A stretch of DNA of 64,000 nucleotides from Streptomyces griseoloalbus (GTDB lineage Bacteria; Actinomycetota; Actinomycetes; Streptomycetales; Streptomycetaceae): contig BMUD01000033.1 in NCBI GenBank assembly GCA_014650015.1, positions 1 through 64,000 on the forward strand. Direction: 5' to 3'. The translations under genes were made by a program, and so were the position numbers. The notes beneath the pieces are model-generated. The model did not search any database, was not told the DNA's origin, and saw only the letters and a program-made list of their open reading frames with translations. This document shows, piece after piece, positions 23,954 through 34,285 of this stretch (positions are counted from its first letter, which is position 1; each line of letters begins with the position of its first letter).

Positions 23954-25240
23954 TCAGTCCACTGCGACGGGCTCGCGGTGACCCACGCCACGTGCGACAG
24001 TGCGCCCGCGCGGGCCCGGCACCAGCCGCGACCGCAGCGCCAGCAGTGTCACGAGAGCGAGCACCGTACCGGCCATCGGCACCAGGAACCCGGCGCCGTC
24101 CCAGAGGCGGTCCTCCAGCTGTCCGGCGGCCGTGACGGCCGCGGCCTGGCCGAGCGCGACGGCGCCGGTCAGCCAGGTGAAGGCCTCGGTGCGGGCACCG
24201 GCCGGGACCAGGTCCTCCACCAGGGTGTAACCGGTGATCAGGGCGGGTGCGACGCACATGCCGACCAGGAGGCCGATCCCCGCCAGGAGCAGCGCCGAGT
24301 GCGCCGTCCACAGGGCGGAGGCGGTCAGTGCGAGCGCGGCGTAGCCGACGACCAGGCGCCGCTGCGGGGCGGTCTTCCAGACGATCGCGCCGCAGGCGAT
24401 GCCGGAGAGCATGTTGCCCGCGGCGAAGACGCCGTACAGGACGCCGTTCAGTCCGGGCTCGCCGATCGACTGGCTGAAGGCGGCCAGTGAGACCTGCATG
24501 CCCCCGAAGACGGCCCCGATGCCGAGGAAGGTCACGATCAGCACGCGCACCCCGGGGACGCGCAGCGCGGAAACGTGCTGCACGCGCGCGTGCCCGTCGT
24601 GGCCCGCCCGGGGCTGCGTTCCCTTCTGGGCGGCGAACAGCAGTCCGCCGATCAGGGTGAGCGCGGCCTCGGTGACCAGGCCGGCGGCCGGGTCGACGGC
24701 CGTGCACAGGGCCGTGGCCAGCAGCGGTCCGACGACGAAGGTGAGCTCGTCGGTGACGGACTCGAAGGCCGCCGCCGTGGTCATCAGCGGGGACCCCTTG
24801 AGCTTCACGCCCCAGCGGGCCCGCACCATGGGCCCGATCTGCGGCACCGAGGCGCCCGTGGGCACGGCGGCGGCGAACAGCGCCCACAGGGGTGCGTCGG
24901 TCAGCGCCAGCGCGGTGAGGGCCAGCCCGGACGTCGTGTGCACCAGGACGCCGGGCACCAGGACGGCGCGCTGCCCGTGACGGTCGGCGAGACGGCCGCT
25001 GTAGGGCGCGAACAGGGCCATGGAGACGCCGGTGACGGCCGCGACGGCGCCGGCCGCGCCGTACGAGCCGGTGGTGTGCTGCACCAGCAGCACGAGGGAG
25101 AGGGTGAGCATCGCGAACGGCTGGCGTGCCGCGAAGCCGGGGACCAGGAACGTCCAGGCGCCGCGGGTGCGCAGCAGTCGGCCGTATCCCGGACGGGTGG
25201 CGGCCGCCGAGTCCTTCGACGGAGTGACCGTGGATGCCAC
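23954..25240 (-). CDS. MFS transporter
   Basis: A 428-aa, 12-TM major facilitator. After a short cytoplasmic N-terminus, TM1 starts at RTRGAWTFLVPGFAARQPFAM. APYSGRLADRHGQRAVLVPG is motif A in the loop after TM2. A long cytoplasmic loop (QKGTQPRAGHDGHARVQHV) splits the two halves. It resembles actinobacterial YfmO/YcaD-like exporters; no substrate can be assigned. GTG at 25240, with AAAGG upstream, is chosen; an upstream in-frame start at 25270 exists. Confidence 0.82.
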   Translation of the reverse strand: MASTVTPSKDSAAATRPGYGRLLRTRGAWTFLVPGFAARQPFAMLTLSLVLLVQHTTGSYGAAGAVAAVTGVSMALFAPYSGRLADRHGQRAVLVPGVLVHTTSGLALTALALTDAPLWALFAAAVPTGASVPQIGPMVRARWGVKLKGSPLMTTAAAFESVTDELTFVVGPLLATALCTAVDPAAGLVTEAALTLIGGLLFAAQKGTQPRAGHDGHARVQHVSALRVPGVRVLIVTFLGIGAVFGGMQVSLAAFSQSIGEPGLNGVLYGVFAAGNMLSGIACGAIVWKTAPQRRLVVGYAALALTASALWTAHSALLLAGIGLLVGMCVAPALITGYTLVEDLVPAGARTEAFTWLTGAVALGQAAAVTAAGQLEDRLWDGAGFLVPMAGTVLALVTLLALRSRLVPGPRGRTVARGVGHREPVAVD

Positions 25241-25468
25241 GGCCCGTGCCTTTCTGCCACCTGGTAGCACGGCCCACGCGGGACGTGCGGGCGCGCCGAG
25301 AGCTGTCCTCTTGCGCTGACTGCGGTAGATGCCGGCGCCACAGCTCAGGGCGTGCCGGCCGCCATACGGTCGCGCCAGCTCTGCGTCAGGCAGAGTTGGT
25401 TCGATCTGGGGGTCGCGTGCATAGTACAGGGATCAACAGCCTGTGTGCCTGTGAAGATGAGCACCATG

Positions 25469-26998
25469 TCAGTGTCCGGCCTGTGATCCGTCGGTGCCCA
25501 GCCAGCCGGCCAGCTTGCCGCCGCGGCCCACCGCGCGCAGGCGCCGCTCGGCGGCGTCCCGTACCGGGTCCGTGGCGACGACGAGCAGTTCGTCCCCGCG
25601 CCGCAGCACCGTCGACGGCAGCGGCACGAAGGACGTCCCCCCGCGCACGATCAGGGTGACGGCGGCCCCCGCGGGCAGCCGCAGCTCGGCGACCTCCACG
25701 CCGTGCATCCTCGATCCGGCGGGGATGGCGACCGACAGCAGATGCCCGCTCAGGCGCTCCAGGGGCGCCGACTCGATGCCGAGATCGGCGGCGCCGGAGT
25801 CCACGCCCAGACGCAGCTTGCGGGCCAGCCAGGGCAGCGTCGGACCCTGGATCAGGGTGTAGACGACGACCAGGACGAAGACGATGTTGAAGATCTTCTC
25901 GCTCGCCTCGACGCCCTGCACCATCGGAATCGTCGCCAGGATGATGGGCACGGCGCCGCGCAGCCCCGCCCACGACATCAGCGTCTGCTCCTGCCAGGGC
26001 ACCCGGAACGGCGACAGACACACCACGACGCTCAGCGGCCTGGCCACCACGGTCAGCACCAGCCCGATGACCAGCGCGGGCACGATGTTGTCGCCCAGCT
26101 CGTGCGGGGTGACCAGCAGACCGAGCAGGACGAACATGCCGATCTGGGCGATCCAGCCGAGCCCTTCGGCGAACCCGCGCGTGGCGGGCCAGTGCGGCAG
26201 CTTGGCGTTGCCCAGCACCATCGAGGCGAGGTAGACGGCGAGGAAGCCACTGCCGTGGGCGATGGCGCCCGCCGCATAGGCGGCGACGGCGATGGCCATG
26301 ACGGCGATCGGGTAGAGGCCGGAGGCGGGCAGCGCCACGTGCCGCAGCCCCCAGGCGCCCAGCCAGCCCACCGCGAGTCCGATGGCGGCGCCGATGGCCA
26401 GCTCCAGCGCTATCTCACCGAGCAGCAGGTACCAGTGCTCGACCGGTCCGGCCGTGGAGAAGGCGACGACCAGGATGACGACGGGCGCGTCGTTGAAGCC
26501 GGACTCGGCCTCCAGCGTGCCCGTCACCCGCGAGGGCAGGGGTATTTTCCGCAGCACCGAGAAGACGGCCGCCGCGTCGGTCGACGACACCACCGCGCCG
26601 ATGATGAGCGCCTGCCGCCACTCCAGCCCGATCAGGTAGTGCGCGGCCGACGCCGTGACCCCGACACTCACCGCGACGCCGACCAGCGCCAGCGCGGAGG
26701 CGGACGGCAGGGCCGGTCTCACCTCGGCCCACTTGGTGCCCAGACCACCCTCGGCCAGGATCACGACCAGGGCCGCGTACCCGATGACCTGCGTCAGCTC
26801 GGCGTTGTCGAAGTGGATGTCGCCGATGCCGTCCTGGCCCATCGCGATGCCGATGCCCAGATAGACGAGCAGGCTGGGGAGCCCGCTGCGCGAGGAGATC
26901 CGGACCGCTGCCACGGCGACGAGCAGGACGATCGAGCAGACGAGCAGGAGCTGGTTGAGGTGGTGGACAGTCAGCGGCCGTTCCCTTCCCTGACTCAT
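25469..26998 (-). CDS. Potassium/proton antiporter, CPA1 family (NhaP2/CvrA type)
   Basis: A protein of about 509 aa with twelve or more TM helices, followed from about residue 400 by a cytoplasmic RCK/TrkA_C domain (LLSVAIPAGSRMHGVEVAELRLPAGAAVTLIVRGG...RRGDELLVVATDPVRDAAERRLRAVG). Ion-binding residues are in the unwound helix GAVVSSTDAAAVFSVLRK (TD motif) and GTLEAESGFNDAPVVILV (ND motif), as in NhaP-type exchangers. The TrkA_C domain suggests nucleotide control, as in NhaP2, which exchanges K+ for H+. Role: pH and cytoplasmic K+ balance. ATG at 26998 is chosen; GTG at 27004 is possible. Confidence 0.87.
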   Translation of the reverse strand: MSQGRERPLTVHHLNQLLLVCSIVLLVAVAAVRISSRSGLPSLLVYLGIGIAMGQDGIGDIHFDNAELTQVIGYAALVVILAEGGLGTKWAEVRPALPSASALALVGVAVSVGVTASAAHYLIGLEWRQALIIGAVVSSTDAAAVFSVLRKIPLPSRVTGTLEAESGFNDAPVVILVVAFSTAGPVEHWYLLLGEIALELAIGAAIGLAVGWLGAWGLRHVALPASGLYPIAVMAIAVAAYAAGAIAHGSGFLAVYLASMVLGNAKLPHWPATRGFAEGLGWIAQIGMFVLLGLLVTPHELGDNIVPALVIGLVLTVVARPLSVVVCLSPFRVPWQEQTLMSWAGLRGAVPIILATIPMVQGVEASEKIFNIVFVLVVVYTLIQGPTLPWLARKLRLGVDSGAADLGIESAPLERLSGHLLSVAIPAGSRMHGVEVAELRLPAGAAVTLIVRGGTSFVPLPSTVLRRGDELLVVATDPVRDAAERRLRAVGRGGKLAGWLGTDGSQAGH

Positions 26999-27241
26999 GC
27001 GCACCCGCGCGTGAGCTCACGTACATCGCTTGCGATCCACCGCTTTCGCGGCAAACTACTTCGTTACCTTACCTAACTCTTGACGTTTTCTTGACGCGGA
27101 GCGCGGCAAGATCGAACGGCCGTCCGGGCTGGTTCCCGACTCCGCGTCAAGTGCCACGGGCCCCTACGCCTATCGTTGCTCCAGCGCTCAGTTAAAAGCA
27201 CAGCCCGACCTGCCGCTCGCGTTAGGACAGCAAGGACAGCG

Positions 27242-30067
27242 ATGCCCACCGACACCACCGCCTCCACGGGTCAGCAACCCGGCAAGTCCGGCAGGAAGAA
27301 AGGGCGTAAAGCCCGACTGATCGTGCTCGTCCTGGTGCTGGCCCTGATCGGCGGTGTCGCCTACGGCGGGTACTGGTCGGTCAGCACCGTGCGTGCCTCC
27401 TTCCCCCAGACCAAGGGCTCGATCACACTCCAGGGCCTGACGGGAACCGTCGACGTCAAACGCGACGGCTACGGCATCCCGCAGATCTACGCCTCCTCCG
27501 ACGAGGACCTGTTCATGGCGCAGGGCTACGTCCAGGCGCAGGACCGGTTCTACGAGATGGACGTGCGCCGGCACATGACCTCCGGGCGCCTGTCGGAGAT
27601 GTTCGGCAAGGGCCAGGTCGACAACGACGAGTTCCTGCGCACCCTGGGCTGGGACCGGATCGCCAAGGAGGAGTACGACAAGAAGCTCTCCCCCGCCACG
27701 AAGAAGTACCTCCAGGCGTACGCCAAGGGGGTCAACGCGTACCTGGAGGGCAAGGGGGGCAAGGAGATCTCCCTGGAGTACGCGGCGCTGAGCTTCACCA
27801 ACGACTACGCGCCCGAGCGGTGGACCCCGGTCGACTCCCTGGCCTGGCTCAAGGCGATGGCCTGGGACCTGCGCGGCAACATGCAGGACGAGATCGACCG
27901 CGCGCTGCTGACCAGCCGCCTCGGCCCGAAGCAGATCGCCGACCTGTACCCGGCGTACCCGTACGACCGGAACAAGCCGGTCATCCAGGAGGGCCAGTAC
28001 AACGAGCTCACCGGGACGTACGAGCAGGGCGAGGGCACGGGCGGCACGGGCACCGGCACCGGGACCGGCACCGGAACCGGCGCCGGCACCGGGACCGGTA
28101 CGGGAATCGGCACGGGCACAGGTACCGGCACGGGCACGGGCACAGGTACCGGCACCGGCACCGGTGGCTCCGCCCTGGAGAATCAGCTGACGGGCCTCCA
28201 GGAGGTCATGCAGGACCTCCCCACCGCCGTCGGCATCAACGGCGACGGCATCGGCTCCAACTCCTGGGTGGTCGCCGGCGACCACACCATCACCGGCGAG
28301 CCGCTGCTCGCCAACGACCCGCACCTGTCGGCCTCGCTGCCGTCCGTCTGGTACCAGATGGGCCTGCACTGCCGCAGCGTCTCCGCCAAGTGCCAGTACG
28401 ACGTCACCGGCTACACCTTCGCGGGCATGCCCGGCGTGATAATCGGCCACAACCAGGACGTCGCCTGGGGCCTGACCAACTCCGGGGTCGACGTCACCGA
28501 CCTCTACCTGGAGAAGATCACCGGCGACGGCTACCAGTACGACGGCAAGGTGGTGCCGTTCAAGACCCGCGAGGAGACCATCGAGGTCGCCGGCGGCGAG
28601 GCGCAGAAGATCGTCGTCCGTGAGACCAACAACGGCCCCCTTCTCTCCGACCGTTCCGACGACCTGGTGAAGGCCGGCAAGAAGGCCACCGTCGACAGCG
28701 CGGCCCCCGACCGGGGCGACGGCTACGGCGTCGCGCTGCGCTGGACCGCGCTGGACCCGGGCCGCACCATGGACTCCGTCTTCGCGATGAACCGCGCGAA
28801 GAACTGGGAGGACTTCCGTGAGGCGGCCGCCCTCTTCGAGGTGCCCTCGCAGAACCTCGTCTACGCGGACACCGACGGCCACATCGGCTACACGCTGCCC
28901 GGGAAGATCCCCACCCGCGCGGAGGGCCACGACGGCTCGATCCCCGCCCCCGGCTGGGACCCCGACTACGAGTGGACCGGCTGGATCGACCAGGACGCGC
29001 TGCCCTACGAGTTCGACCCGGAGCGCGGCTACATCGTCACCGCCAACCAGGCCGTCGTCGGCGAGGACTACCCCTACACGCTGACCACGGACTGGGGTTA
29101 CGGCGCCCGCAGCCAGCGCATCACGGACCTGATCCAGTCGAAGATCAAGGACGGCGGCAAGGTCTCCACCGACGACATGCGGCAGATGCAGCTGGACAAC
29201 TCCAGCTCCATCGCCAAGCTGCTGGTGCCCCACCTGCTCAAGATCGACACGGGTGACAAGGACGTACGCGAGGCGCAGAAGCTGCTGGAGGGCTGGGACT
29301 ACACCCAGGACGCCGACTCGGCCGCCGCCGCCTACTTCAACTCCGTGTGGCGCAACGTCCTCAAGCTCGCCTTCGGTCACAAGCTGCCCAAGGAAGTGCG
29401 CGTCAAGGGCCAGTGCCTGTGGGTCGAGCCGGTCAACACCACCGGGCCCGCCGACGAGGCGGACAAGGTCCGTGAGTGCGGTCAGCGGGAGGCCGACCAG
29501 GCGCAGCCGGACGGCGGCGACCGCTGGTTCGAGGTGGTCCGCACGCTGATGGACGACAAGGACAGCGAGTGGTGGACGACGCCCAAGAAGGGCACCCGCC
29601 TCGGCGCCGACAACCGTGACGATCTGTTCAAGCGGGCCATGATCGACGCCCGCTGGGAGCTGACCGCCAAGCTCGGCAAGGACATCGACACCTGGAGCTG
29701 GGGCCGGCTGCACCGCCTGTTCCTGAACAACCAGACGCTCGGCACCGACGGCCCCGGCCTCATCCAGTACGTCCTCAACCGCGGGCCGTGGAAGCTCGGC
29801 GGCGGCGAGGCCACGGTCAACGCGACCGGCTGGAACGCCGCCGGCGGCTACGGAGTCGTGTGGGTGCCGTCCATGCGGATGGTGGTCAACCTCGGCGACC
29901 TCGACAAGTCGCGGTGGATCAACCTCACCGGCGCCTCCGGCCACGCCTACAGCGCCCACTACGTCGACCAGACGGACAAGTGGGCCGAGGGTGAGCTGTT
30001 GGAGTGGTCGTACTCGGACAAGGCGGTCGAGGGCAGCACGAGCGACACCCTGCTGCTCAGGCCCTGA
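27242..30067 (+). CDS. Penicillin acylase family protein (Ntn hydrolase)
   Basis: A 941-aa precursor. An N-terminal cytoplasmic basic stretch and one TM/signal anchor ([20 protein letters not shown], about 31-50) place the enzyme outside. The alpha-chain region starts [15 protein letters not shown] with the [24 protein letters not shown] block. The beta chain begins at Ser339 in [11 protein letters not shown]; after autoproteolysis its N-terminal Ser is the nucleophile. NNGP and [11 protein letters not shown] fit the family's oxyanion/active-site elements. Between the chains is a Gly-Thr dipeptide tract of about 44 residues. Family members cleave beta-lactam side chains, quorum-sensing acyl-homoserine lactones or cyclic lipopeptides; the substrate is unknown. 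ATG at 27242 is used. Confidence 0.88.
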   Translation: MPTDTTASTGQQPGKSGRKKGRKARLIVLVLVLALIGGVAYGGYWSVSTVRASFPQTKGSITLQGLTGTVDVKRDGYGIPQIYASSDEDLFMAQGYVQAQDRFYEMDVRRHMTSGRLSEMFGKGQVDNDEFLRTLGWDRIAKEEYDKKLSPATKKYLQAYAKGVNAYLEGKGGKEISLEYAALSFTNDYAPERWTPVDSLAWLKAMAWDLRGNMQDEIDRALLTSRLGPKQIADLYPAYPYDRNKPVIQEGQYNELTGTYEQGEGTGGTGTGTGTGTGTGAGTGTGTGIGTGTGTGTGTGTGTGTGTGGSALENQLTGLQEVMQDLPTAVGINGDGIGSNSWVVAGDHTITGEPLLANDPHLSASLPSVWYQMGLHCRSVSAKCQYDVTGYTFAGMPGVIIGHNQDVAWGLTNSGVDVTDLYLEKITGDGYQYDGKVVPFKTREETIEVAGGEAQKIVVRETNNGPLLSDRSDDLVKAGKKATVDSAAPDRGDGYGVALRWTALDPGRTMDSVFAMNRAKNWEDFREAAALFEVPSQNLVYADTDGHIGYTLPGKIPTRAEGHDGSIPAPGWDPDYEWTGWIDQDALPYEFDPERGYIVTANQAVVGEDYPYTLTTDWGYGARSQRITDLIQSKIKDGGKVSTDDMRQMQLDNSSSIAKLLVPHLLKIDTGDKDVREAQKLLEGWDYTQDADSAAAAYFNSVWRNVLKLAFGHKLPKEVRVKGQCLWVEPVNTTGPADEADKVRECGQREADQAQPDGGDRWFEVVRTLMDDKDSEWWTTPKKGTRLGADNRDDLFKRAMIDARWELTAKLGKDIDTWSWGRLHRLFLNNQTLGTDGPGLIQYVLNRGPWKLGGGEATVNATGWNAAGGYGVVWVPSMRMVVNLGDLDKSRWINLTGASGHAYSAHYVDQTDKWAEGELLEWSYSDKAVEGSTSDTLLLRP
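28033..28168 (+). repeat. Gly-Thr coding hexanucleotide repeat
   Basis: About 21 tandem GGCACC/GGCACG/GGTACC hexamers inside the penicillin acylase gene, encoding (Gly-Thr)n with two substitutions (GA, GI). It lies just before the autocleavage site, in the part removed or left flexible in the family. Likely length-variable. Confidence 0.9.
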
Positions 30068-30088
30068 CCCCGTCCGGTCCGCCGCCGA

Positions 30089-30120
30089 CATCGGCCCCCA
30101 CGCGCGCGTGGGGGCCGATG
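30089..30120. terminator. 32-bp perfect palindrome after penicillin acylase
   Basis: CATCGGCCCCCACGCG followed directly by its exact complement, with no spacer, 22 nt after the stop. The convergent cyclo-ligase gene ends 49 bp further on, so it can serve both directions. Confidence 0.8.
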
Positions 30121-30168
30121 CGCGTCGCAGGCGTTCGCCGTCGGACGTTCGTCATCAGGCGTTCTCCG

Positions 30169-30807
30169 TCAGTGACCGGGCGTTCCCGGGGTGCGGCCGA
30201 ACCGCCGGACCCCGGAGGGCGTCACCGCCGCGTGCACCGGCCGGTCGTGGGGCTCCTCGGGGACGCGTTCGACGACCTCGGAGTCGTACAGCAGCACCAC
30301 CAGCGCCGGGTGCGCGCCCGCGCGCTCCAGCCGGGCGAGGACCCGGTCGTACGAGCCTCCGCCGCGCCCCAGCCGCATCCCGCGCGCGTCGACGGCCAGT
30401 CCGGGCAGCAGCACGACGTCCGCGTCCGTCACGGCGTCCGGTCCGAGGCGTTCCCCGGCGGGCTCGAACAGGGCCATGCGTCCACCGTGCCGGACCCGCG
30501 CGAGGGAGCCCTCTCCGGTGTACGCGCCCCAGTCCAGGTCGTTGTCGGGCAGCAGCGCGGGCAGCAGGACGCGTACGCCCCGCGCGCGCAGCGCGTCCAG
30601 CAGCGCGAGTGTGCCGGGTTCGCTGCCGACCGAGACGTACGCCGCCACCGTGCGCGCGTGCGCCAGTTCGGGCAGCCCGAGCGCCTGCCGGGCCAGCGCG
30701 GTCGCGGAATCCCGCGTGTCATCCGCCGTCAACCCGTTCCTCACCGTGAGGATTTCCCGTCGCAACGCTCGTTTGTCAGGCTCGTCCGGGCGATCGTTGT
30801 GTCTCAA
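30169..30807 (-). CDS. 5-formyltetrahydrofolate cyclo-ligase
   Basis: A 212-aa enzyme (5-FTHF cyclo-ligase, YgfA/MTHFS family) that converts 5-formyl-THF to 5,10-methenyl-THF with ATP, returning stored folate to one-carbon metabolism. KRALRREILTVRNGL is the N-terminal phosphate-binding helix. LLPGLAVDARGMRLGRGGGSYDRVLARL is the family's C-terminal signature with the Gly-rich ATP loop. Start is TTG at 30807 with AGGGAC upstream. It is divergent from galU; the 92 bp between them contains CTCATATGAG, a 10-bp palindrome. Confidence 0.9.
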   Translation of the reverse strand: MRHNDRPDEPDKRALRREILTVRNGLTADDTRDSATALARQALGLPELAHARTVAAYVSVGSEPGTLALLDALRARGVRVLLPALLPDNDLDWGAYTGEGSLARVRHGGRMALFEPAGERLGPDAVTDADVVLLPGLAVDARGMRLGRGGGSYDRVLARLERAGAHPALVVLLYDSEVVERVPEEPHDRPVHAAVTPSGVRRFGRTPGTPGH

Positions 30808-30899
30808 GTCTGTCCCTGTACCGTTCCGAAATGCTCATATGAGTAGGAAATAATCGGAGCCACAGATTCCCCACAATGACACCGGATATGGTGTCGGAC

Positions 30900-31811
30900 A
30901 TGTCTCAGTCGCACCCTCGGATCAGCAAGGCTGTCATCCCCGCAGCAGGTCTGGGCACCCGGTTCCTGCCGGCCACGAAGGCCACTCCCAAGGAAATGCT
31001 GCCAGTCGTCGACAAGCCGGCGATCCAGTATGTGGTCGAGGAGGCCGTCTCCGCCGGACTCGACGACGTCCTCATGGTGACGGGCCGCAACAAGCGCCCC
31101 CTGGAGGACCACTTCGACCGCAATTACGAGCTGGAGTCCGCCCTGGGAAAGAAGGGCGACGCCGAGCGCCTCGCCAAGGTCCAGGAGTCCAGCGACCTCG
31201 CCACCATGCACTACGTCCGCCAGGGCGACCCCAAGGGCCTCGGCCACGCCGTGCTGTGCGCCGCCCCGCACGTCGGCAACGAGCCCTTCGCCGTCCTCCT
31301 CGGCGACGACCTGATCGACCCGCGCGACCCCCTGCTCCAGCGCATGATCGGGGTCCAGCAGGAGCACGGCGGCAGTGTCATCGCGCTCATGGAGGTGGCC
31401 CCCGAGCAGATCCACCTCTACGGCTCCGCCGCCGTGGAGGCCACCGAGGACGCCGACGTCGTCAAGGTCAGCGGCCTGGTCGAGAAGCCCACCGCCGAGG
31501 AAGCGCCCTCGCACTACGCCGTGATCGGCCGCTACGTCCTCGACCCGGCCGTCTTCGACATACTGCGCAAGACCGAGCCCGGCCGCGGCGGCGAGATCCA
31601 GCTCACCGACGCCCTCCAGCAGCTCGCGGCGGACGAAAGGATCGGCGGCCCGGTGCACGGTGTCGTCTTCGAGGGCCGGCGCTATGACACCGGTGACCGC
31701 GGGGACTACCTGCGTGCCATTGTCCGACTCGCGTGCGAACGTGAGGACCTGGGCCCGGACTTCCGGACCTGGCTCCGCCGTTACGTCACCGAGGAGATGC
31801 AGCAACGTTGA
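30900..31811 (+). CDS. galU: UTP-glucose-1-phosphate uridylyltransferase
   Basis: A 303-aa nucleotidyltransferase that makes UDP-glucose for glycans and trehalose. AVIPAAGLGTRFLPATKATPKEMLPVVDKPAIQYVVEEAV is the family signature with catalytic Arg and Lys. GDDLID holds the Mg-binding Asp, VEKPTAEEAPSHYAVIGRYVL is the sugar-binding region, and RYDTGDRGDYLRA closes the active site. ATG at 30900 is preferred because family proteins start close to SHPRISKAVIPAAG. The stop overlaps the glp/moeA start (TTGA), so the two are cotranslated. Confidence 0.92.
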   Translation: MSQSHPRISKAVIPAAGLGTRFLPATKATPKEMLPVVDKPAIQYVVEEAVSAGLDDVLMVTGRNKRPLEDHFDRNYELESALGKKGDAERLAKVQESSDLATMHYVRQGDPKGLGHAVLCAAPHVGNEPFAVLLGDDLIDPRDPLLQRMIGVQQEHGGSVIALMEVAPEQIHLYGSAAVEATEDADVVKVSGLVEKPTAEEAPSHYAVIGRYVLDPAVFDILRKTEPGRGGEIQLTDALQQLAADERIGGPVHGVVFEGRRYDTGDRGDYLRAIVRLACEREDLGPDFRTWLRRYVTEEMQQR

Positions 31812-33130
31812 GCACCGCCGCGCCCCGCACCGCAGGCCCGGACCACCTCTGGTCGGTGGACGAGCACCTGGACGACATCCTCGCCACCGTCCACCCCCTC
31901 GAGCCCATCGAGCTGAACCTCCTCGACGCCCAGGGCTGCGTCCTGGTCGAGGACATCACGGTGCCGGTGTCCCTGCCCCCGTTCGACAACAGCTCAATGG
32001 ACGGGTACGCGGTCCGGGTCGCGGACGTCGCGGGCGCGAGCGAGCAGTACCCGGCGGCCCTCGAGGTCGTCGGGGACGTAGCGGCCGGCCAGGCCGACCT
32101 CCTGCACGTCGGACCCGGTCAGGCCGCCCGCATCATGACCGGCGCCCCGCTCCCGCCCGGTGCCGAGACGGTCGTCCCCGTGGAGTGGACCGACGGCGGC
32201 CTCGGCGAGGGCCCGGTCGCCGGGATGCGCGCCCGCAGCCTGGCCCCCGAGGCCGCCGCCGGGCAGGTCTGCGTCTACCGCCCGGCCGGGGCACGCGCGC
32301 ATGTGCGCGCCGAGGGCAGCGACGTCAAGGCCGGAGACCGCGCCATGGAGGCCGGTACGATCCTGGGCCCGCCGCAGATCTCCCTGCTGGCCGCGATCGG
32401 CCGTGGCACGGTCCGGGTGCGCCCCCGCCCGCGCGTGGTGGTGCTCTCCACCGGCAGTGAACTCGTCCAGCCCGACGAGGAACTGGGCCCGGGTCAGATC
32501 TACGACTCCAACAGCTTCGCCCTCACCGCCGCCGCCCGGGACGCCGGCGCGATCGCCTACCGCGTGGGCGCCGTCGCCGACGACGCCGCGACCCTGCGCG
32601 ACACCATCGAGGACCAGCTGGTGCGCGCCGACCTGATGGTCACCACCGGCGGCGTGAGCGTCGGGGCGTACGACGTCGTCAAGGAGGCGCTGTCGTACGC
32701 CGCCGACGCGGACGAGCCCGGCAGCGGCATCGAGTTCCGCAAGCTCGCCATGCAGCCGGGCAAACCCCAGGGCTTCGGCTCCATCGGCCCCGACCACACT
32801 CCGCTGCTGGCCCTGCCCGGCAACCCGGTCTCCTCCTACGTCTCCTTCGAGCTGTTCGTCCGCCCCGCCATCCGCACCCTGATGGGCCTGACGGACGTCC
32901 ACCGGCCGAGGGTCCGCGCGGAGCTCACCGCGGAGCGGGCACTGACCTCGCCGAAGGGCCGCCGCCAGTTCCTGCGCGGCCGGTACGCCGACGGCGGGGT
33001 GACCCCCGTCGGCGGTGCCGGATCCCACCTCGTGGCGGCCCTGGCACAGGCCGACGCGCTGATCGTGGTCCCCGAGGACGTCGAGTCCGTCGTGCCCGGC
33101 GCCGAGGTCGAGGTGGTCCTGCTCGGCTGA
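31808..33130 (+). CDS. glp: Gephyrin-like molybdotransferase Glp (MoeA family)
   Basis: A 440-aa MoeA-fold protein with all four domains. [11 protein letters not shown] is the active-site loop, [17 protein letters not shown] is domain II, STGSELV...GQIYDSNS...GGVSVGAYD is the MogA-like molybdopterin-binding domain, and [18 protein letters not shown] closes it. The MoeA reaction inserts molybdate into adenylylated molybdopterin. In actinobacteria this galU-linked paralogue is Glp, which binds the divisome membrane protein GlpR/SepX and, in Corynebacterium, links to FtsZ and Wag31. sepX lies about 2 kb downstream here, supporting that call. TTG at 31808 overlaps the galU stop by 4 nt. It may do both jobs. 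Confidence 0.85.
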   Translation: MSTAAPRTAGPDHLWSVDEHLDDILATVHPLEPIELNLLDAQGCVLVEDITVPVSLPPFDNSSMDGYAVRVADVAGASEQYPAALEVVGDVAAGQADLLHVGPGQAARIMTGAPLPPGAETVVPVEWTDGGLGEGPVAGMRARSLAPEAAAGQVCVYRPAGARAHVRAEGSDVKAGDRAMEAGTILGPPQISLLAAIGRGTVRVRPRPRVVVLSTGSELVQPDEELGPGQIYDSNSFALTAAARDAGAIAYRVGAVADDAATLRDTIEDQLVRADLMVTTGGVSVGAYDVVKEALSYAADADEPGSGIEFRKLAMQPGKPQGFGSIGPDHTPLLALPGNPVSSYVSFELFVRPAIRTLMGLTDVHRPRVRAELTAERALTSPKGRRQFLRGRYADGGVTPVGGAGSHLVAALAQADALIVVPEDVESVVPGAEVEVVLLG

Positions 33131-33216
33131 GCACGACCGGTTGGCGGTACCGTGTCGCGCACAGCAGGCCCGTGCGCCGCACCGCCACGGGCCAGGACCG
33201 GGAGCGCCACACGATC

Positions 33217-33729
33217 ATGACCGTGCCTTCCCGGGGGGAGACCCCCGGACCCTCCGAGCAGCCCCATCTGACCCACCTCGACGAGGCGGGCGCCGCCCGC
33301 ATGGTCGATGTGTCCGGCAAGGACGTGACCGCGCGCACCGCGCGGGCCACCGGCCGCGTCCTGGTCTCGCCGCGCGTGATCGAGCTGCTGCGCGGCGAGG
33401 GCGTCCCCAAGGGCGACGCGCTGGCCACCGCGCGCATCGCGGGCATCATGGGCGCCAAGCGCACCCCCGATCTGATCCCGCTGTGCCACCCCTTGGCGGT
33501 GTCCGGTGTGAGACTGGACCTGTCGGTCGCGGACGACGCCGTGGAGATCACGGCCACCGTGAAGACGACGGACCGCACGGGCGTCGAGATGGAGGCGCTC
33601 ACCGCGGTCTCGGTCGCCGCGCTCACCGTGATCGACATGGTCAAGGCGGTCGACAAGAAGGCGGTCATCACGGACGTGCGGGTCGAGGAGAAGACGGGCG
33701 GAAAGTCGGGCGACTGGAGCCGGGCATGA
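33217..33729 (+). CDS. moaC: Cyclic pyranopterin monophosphate synthase
   Basis: A 170-aa MoaC. With MoaA it turns GTP-derived 3',8-cyclo-dihydro-GTP into cPMP, the first molybdenum-cofactor intermediate. [29 protein letters not shown] opens the fold. [34 protein letters not shown] carries active-site residues. [30 protein letters not shown] includes the catalytic Asp/Lys region. ATG at 33217 is chosen because homology starts soon after it; the upstream GTG at 33172 adds 15 Arg-rich residues. The stop overlaps the mogA start (ATGA). Confidence 0.92.
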   Translation: MTVPSRGETPGPSEQPHLTHLDEAGAARMVDVSGKDVTARTARATGRVLVSPRVIELLRGEGVPKGDALATARIAGIMGAKRTPDLIPLCHPLAVSGVRLDLSVADDAVEITATVKTTDRTGVEMEALTAVSVAALTVIDMVKAVDKKAVITDVRVEEKTGGKSGDWSRA

Positions 33730-34259
33730 CACTCGACGCGTCAGCCGGTGGTGCGCCGTACCGCGCGCTGGTGGTCACCGCCTCCAACCGGGCCGCCGCA
33801 GGGGTCTACGAGGACAAGGGCGGCCCGCTGGTCGCGGAGGGCCTGCGGCGCTTCGGCTTCGCCGTGGACGGGCCGCGGGTCGTGCCCGACGGCGACCCCG
33901 TGGAGGCCGCCCTGCGCGCGGGAGCCGACGCCGGGTACGACGTGATCGTGACCACCGGCGGCACCGGCATCTCACCCACCGACCGCACCCCCGAGGCGAC
34001 CCGCCGGGTCATCGACCACGAGGTCCCCGGCATCGCGGAGGCCATCCGGGCGTACGGCCGGGACAAGGTGCCCACGGCCGCCCTCTCCCGGGGACTCGCC
34101 GGGGTCGCGGGCCGGACACTGATCGTCAACCTGCCCGGGTCCAGCGGTGGGGTGAAGGACGGCCTGGCCGTCCTGGAGCCGTTGCTGGGGCACGCCGTCG
34201 ACCAGGTGCGCGGCGGGGACCACCCCGGACCGGACGCCAGCGGTGGGGGTGCGAGCTGA
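33726..34259 (+). CDS. mogA: Molybdopterin adenylyltransferase MogA/MoaB family
   Basis: A 177-aa protein that adenylylates molybdopterin before molybdate insertion by MoeA-type enzymes. [29 protein letters not shown] is the start of the fold. [18 protein letters not shown] is the family signature with the catalytic Asp. [31 protein letters not shown] completes the pterin-binding pocket. It overlaps moaC by 4 nt and is followed, also with overlap, by the acetyltransferase gene, so the run galU-glp-moaC-mogA-rimJ is probably one operon. Confidence 0.9.
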   Translation: MTLDASAGGAPYRALVVTASNRAAAGVYEDKGGPLVAEGLRRFGFAVDGPRVVPDGDPVEAALRAGADAGYDVIVTTGGTGISPTDRTPEATRRVIDHEVPGIAEAIRAYGRDKVPTAALSRGLAGVAGRTLIVNLPGSSGGVKDGLAVLEPLLGHAVDQVRGGDHPGPDASGGGAS

Positions 34260-34285
34260 ACAGCCCCCGCTGGCCGGTCGAGCTG

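Noticed and set aside
27188-30091. Minus-strand 967-codon frame opposite penicillin acylase
   Set aside because: Exact shadow of a well-supported gene; composition (GDDQ, HLV repeats) is typical of antisense frames.
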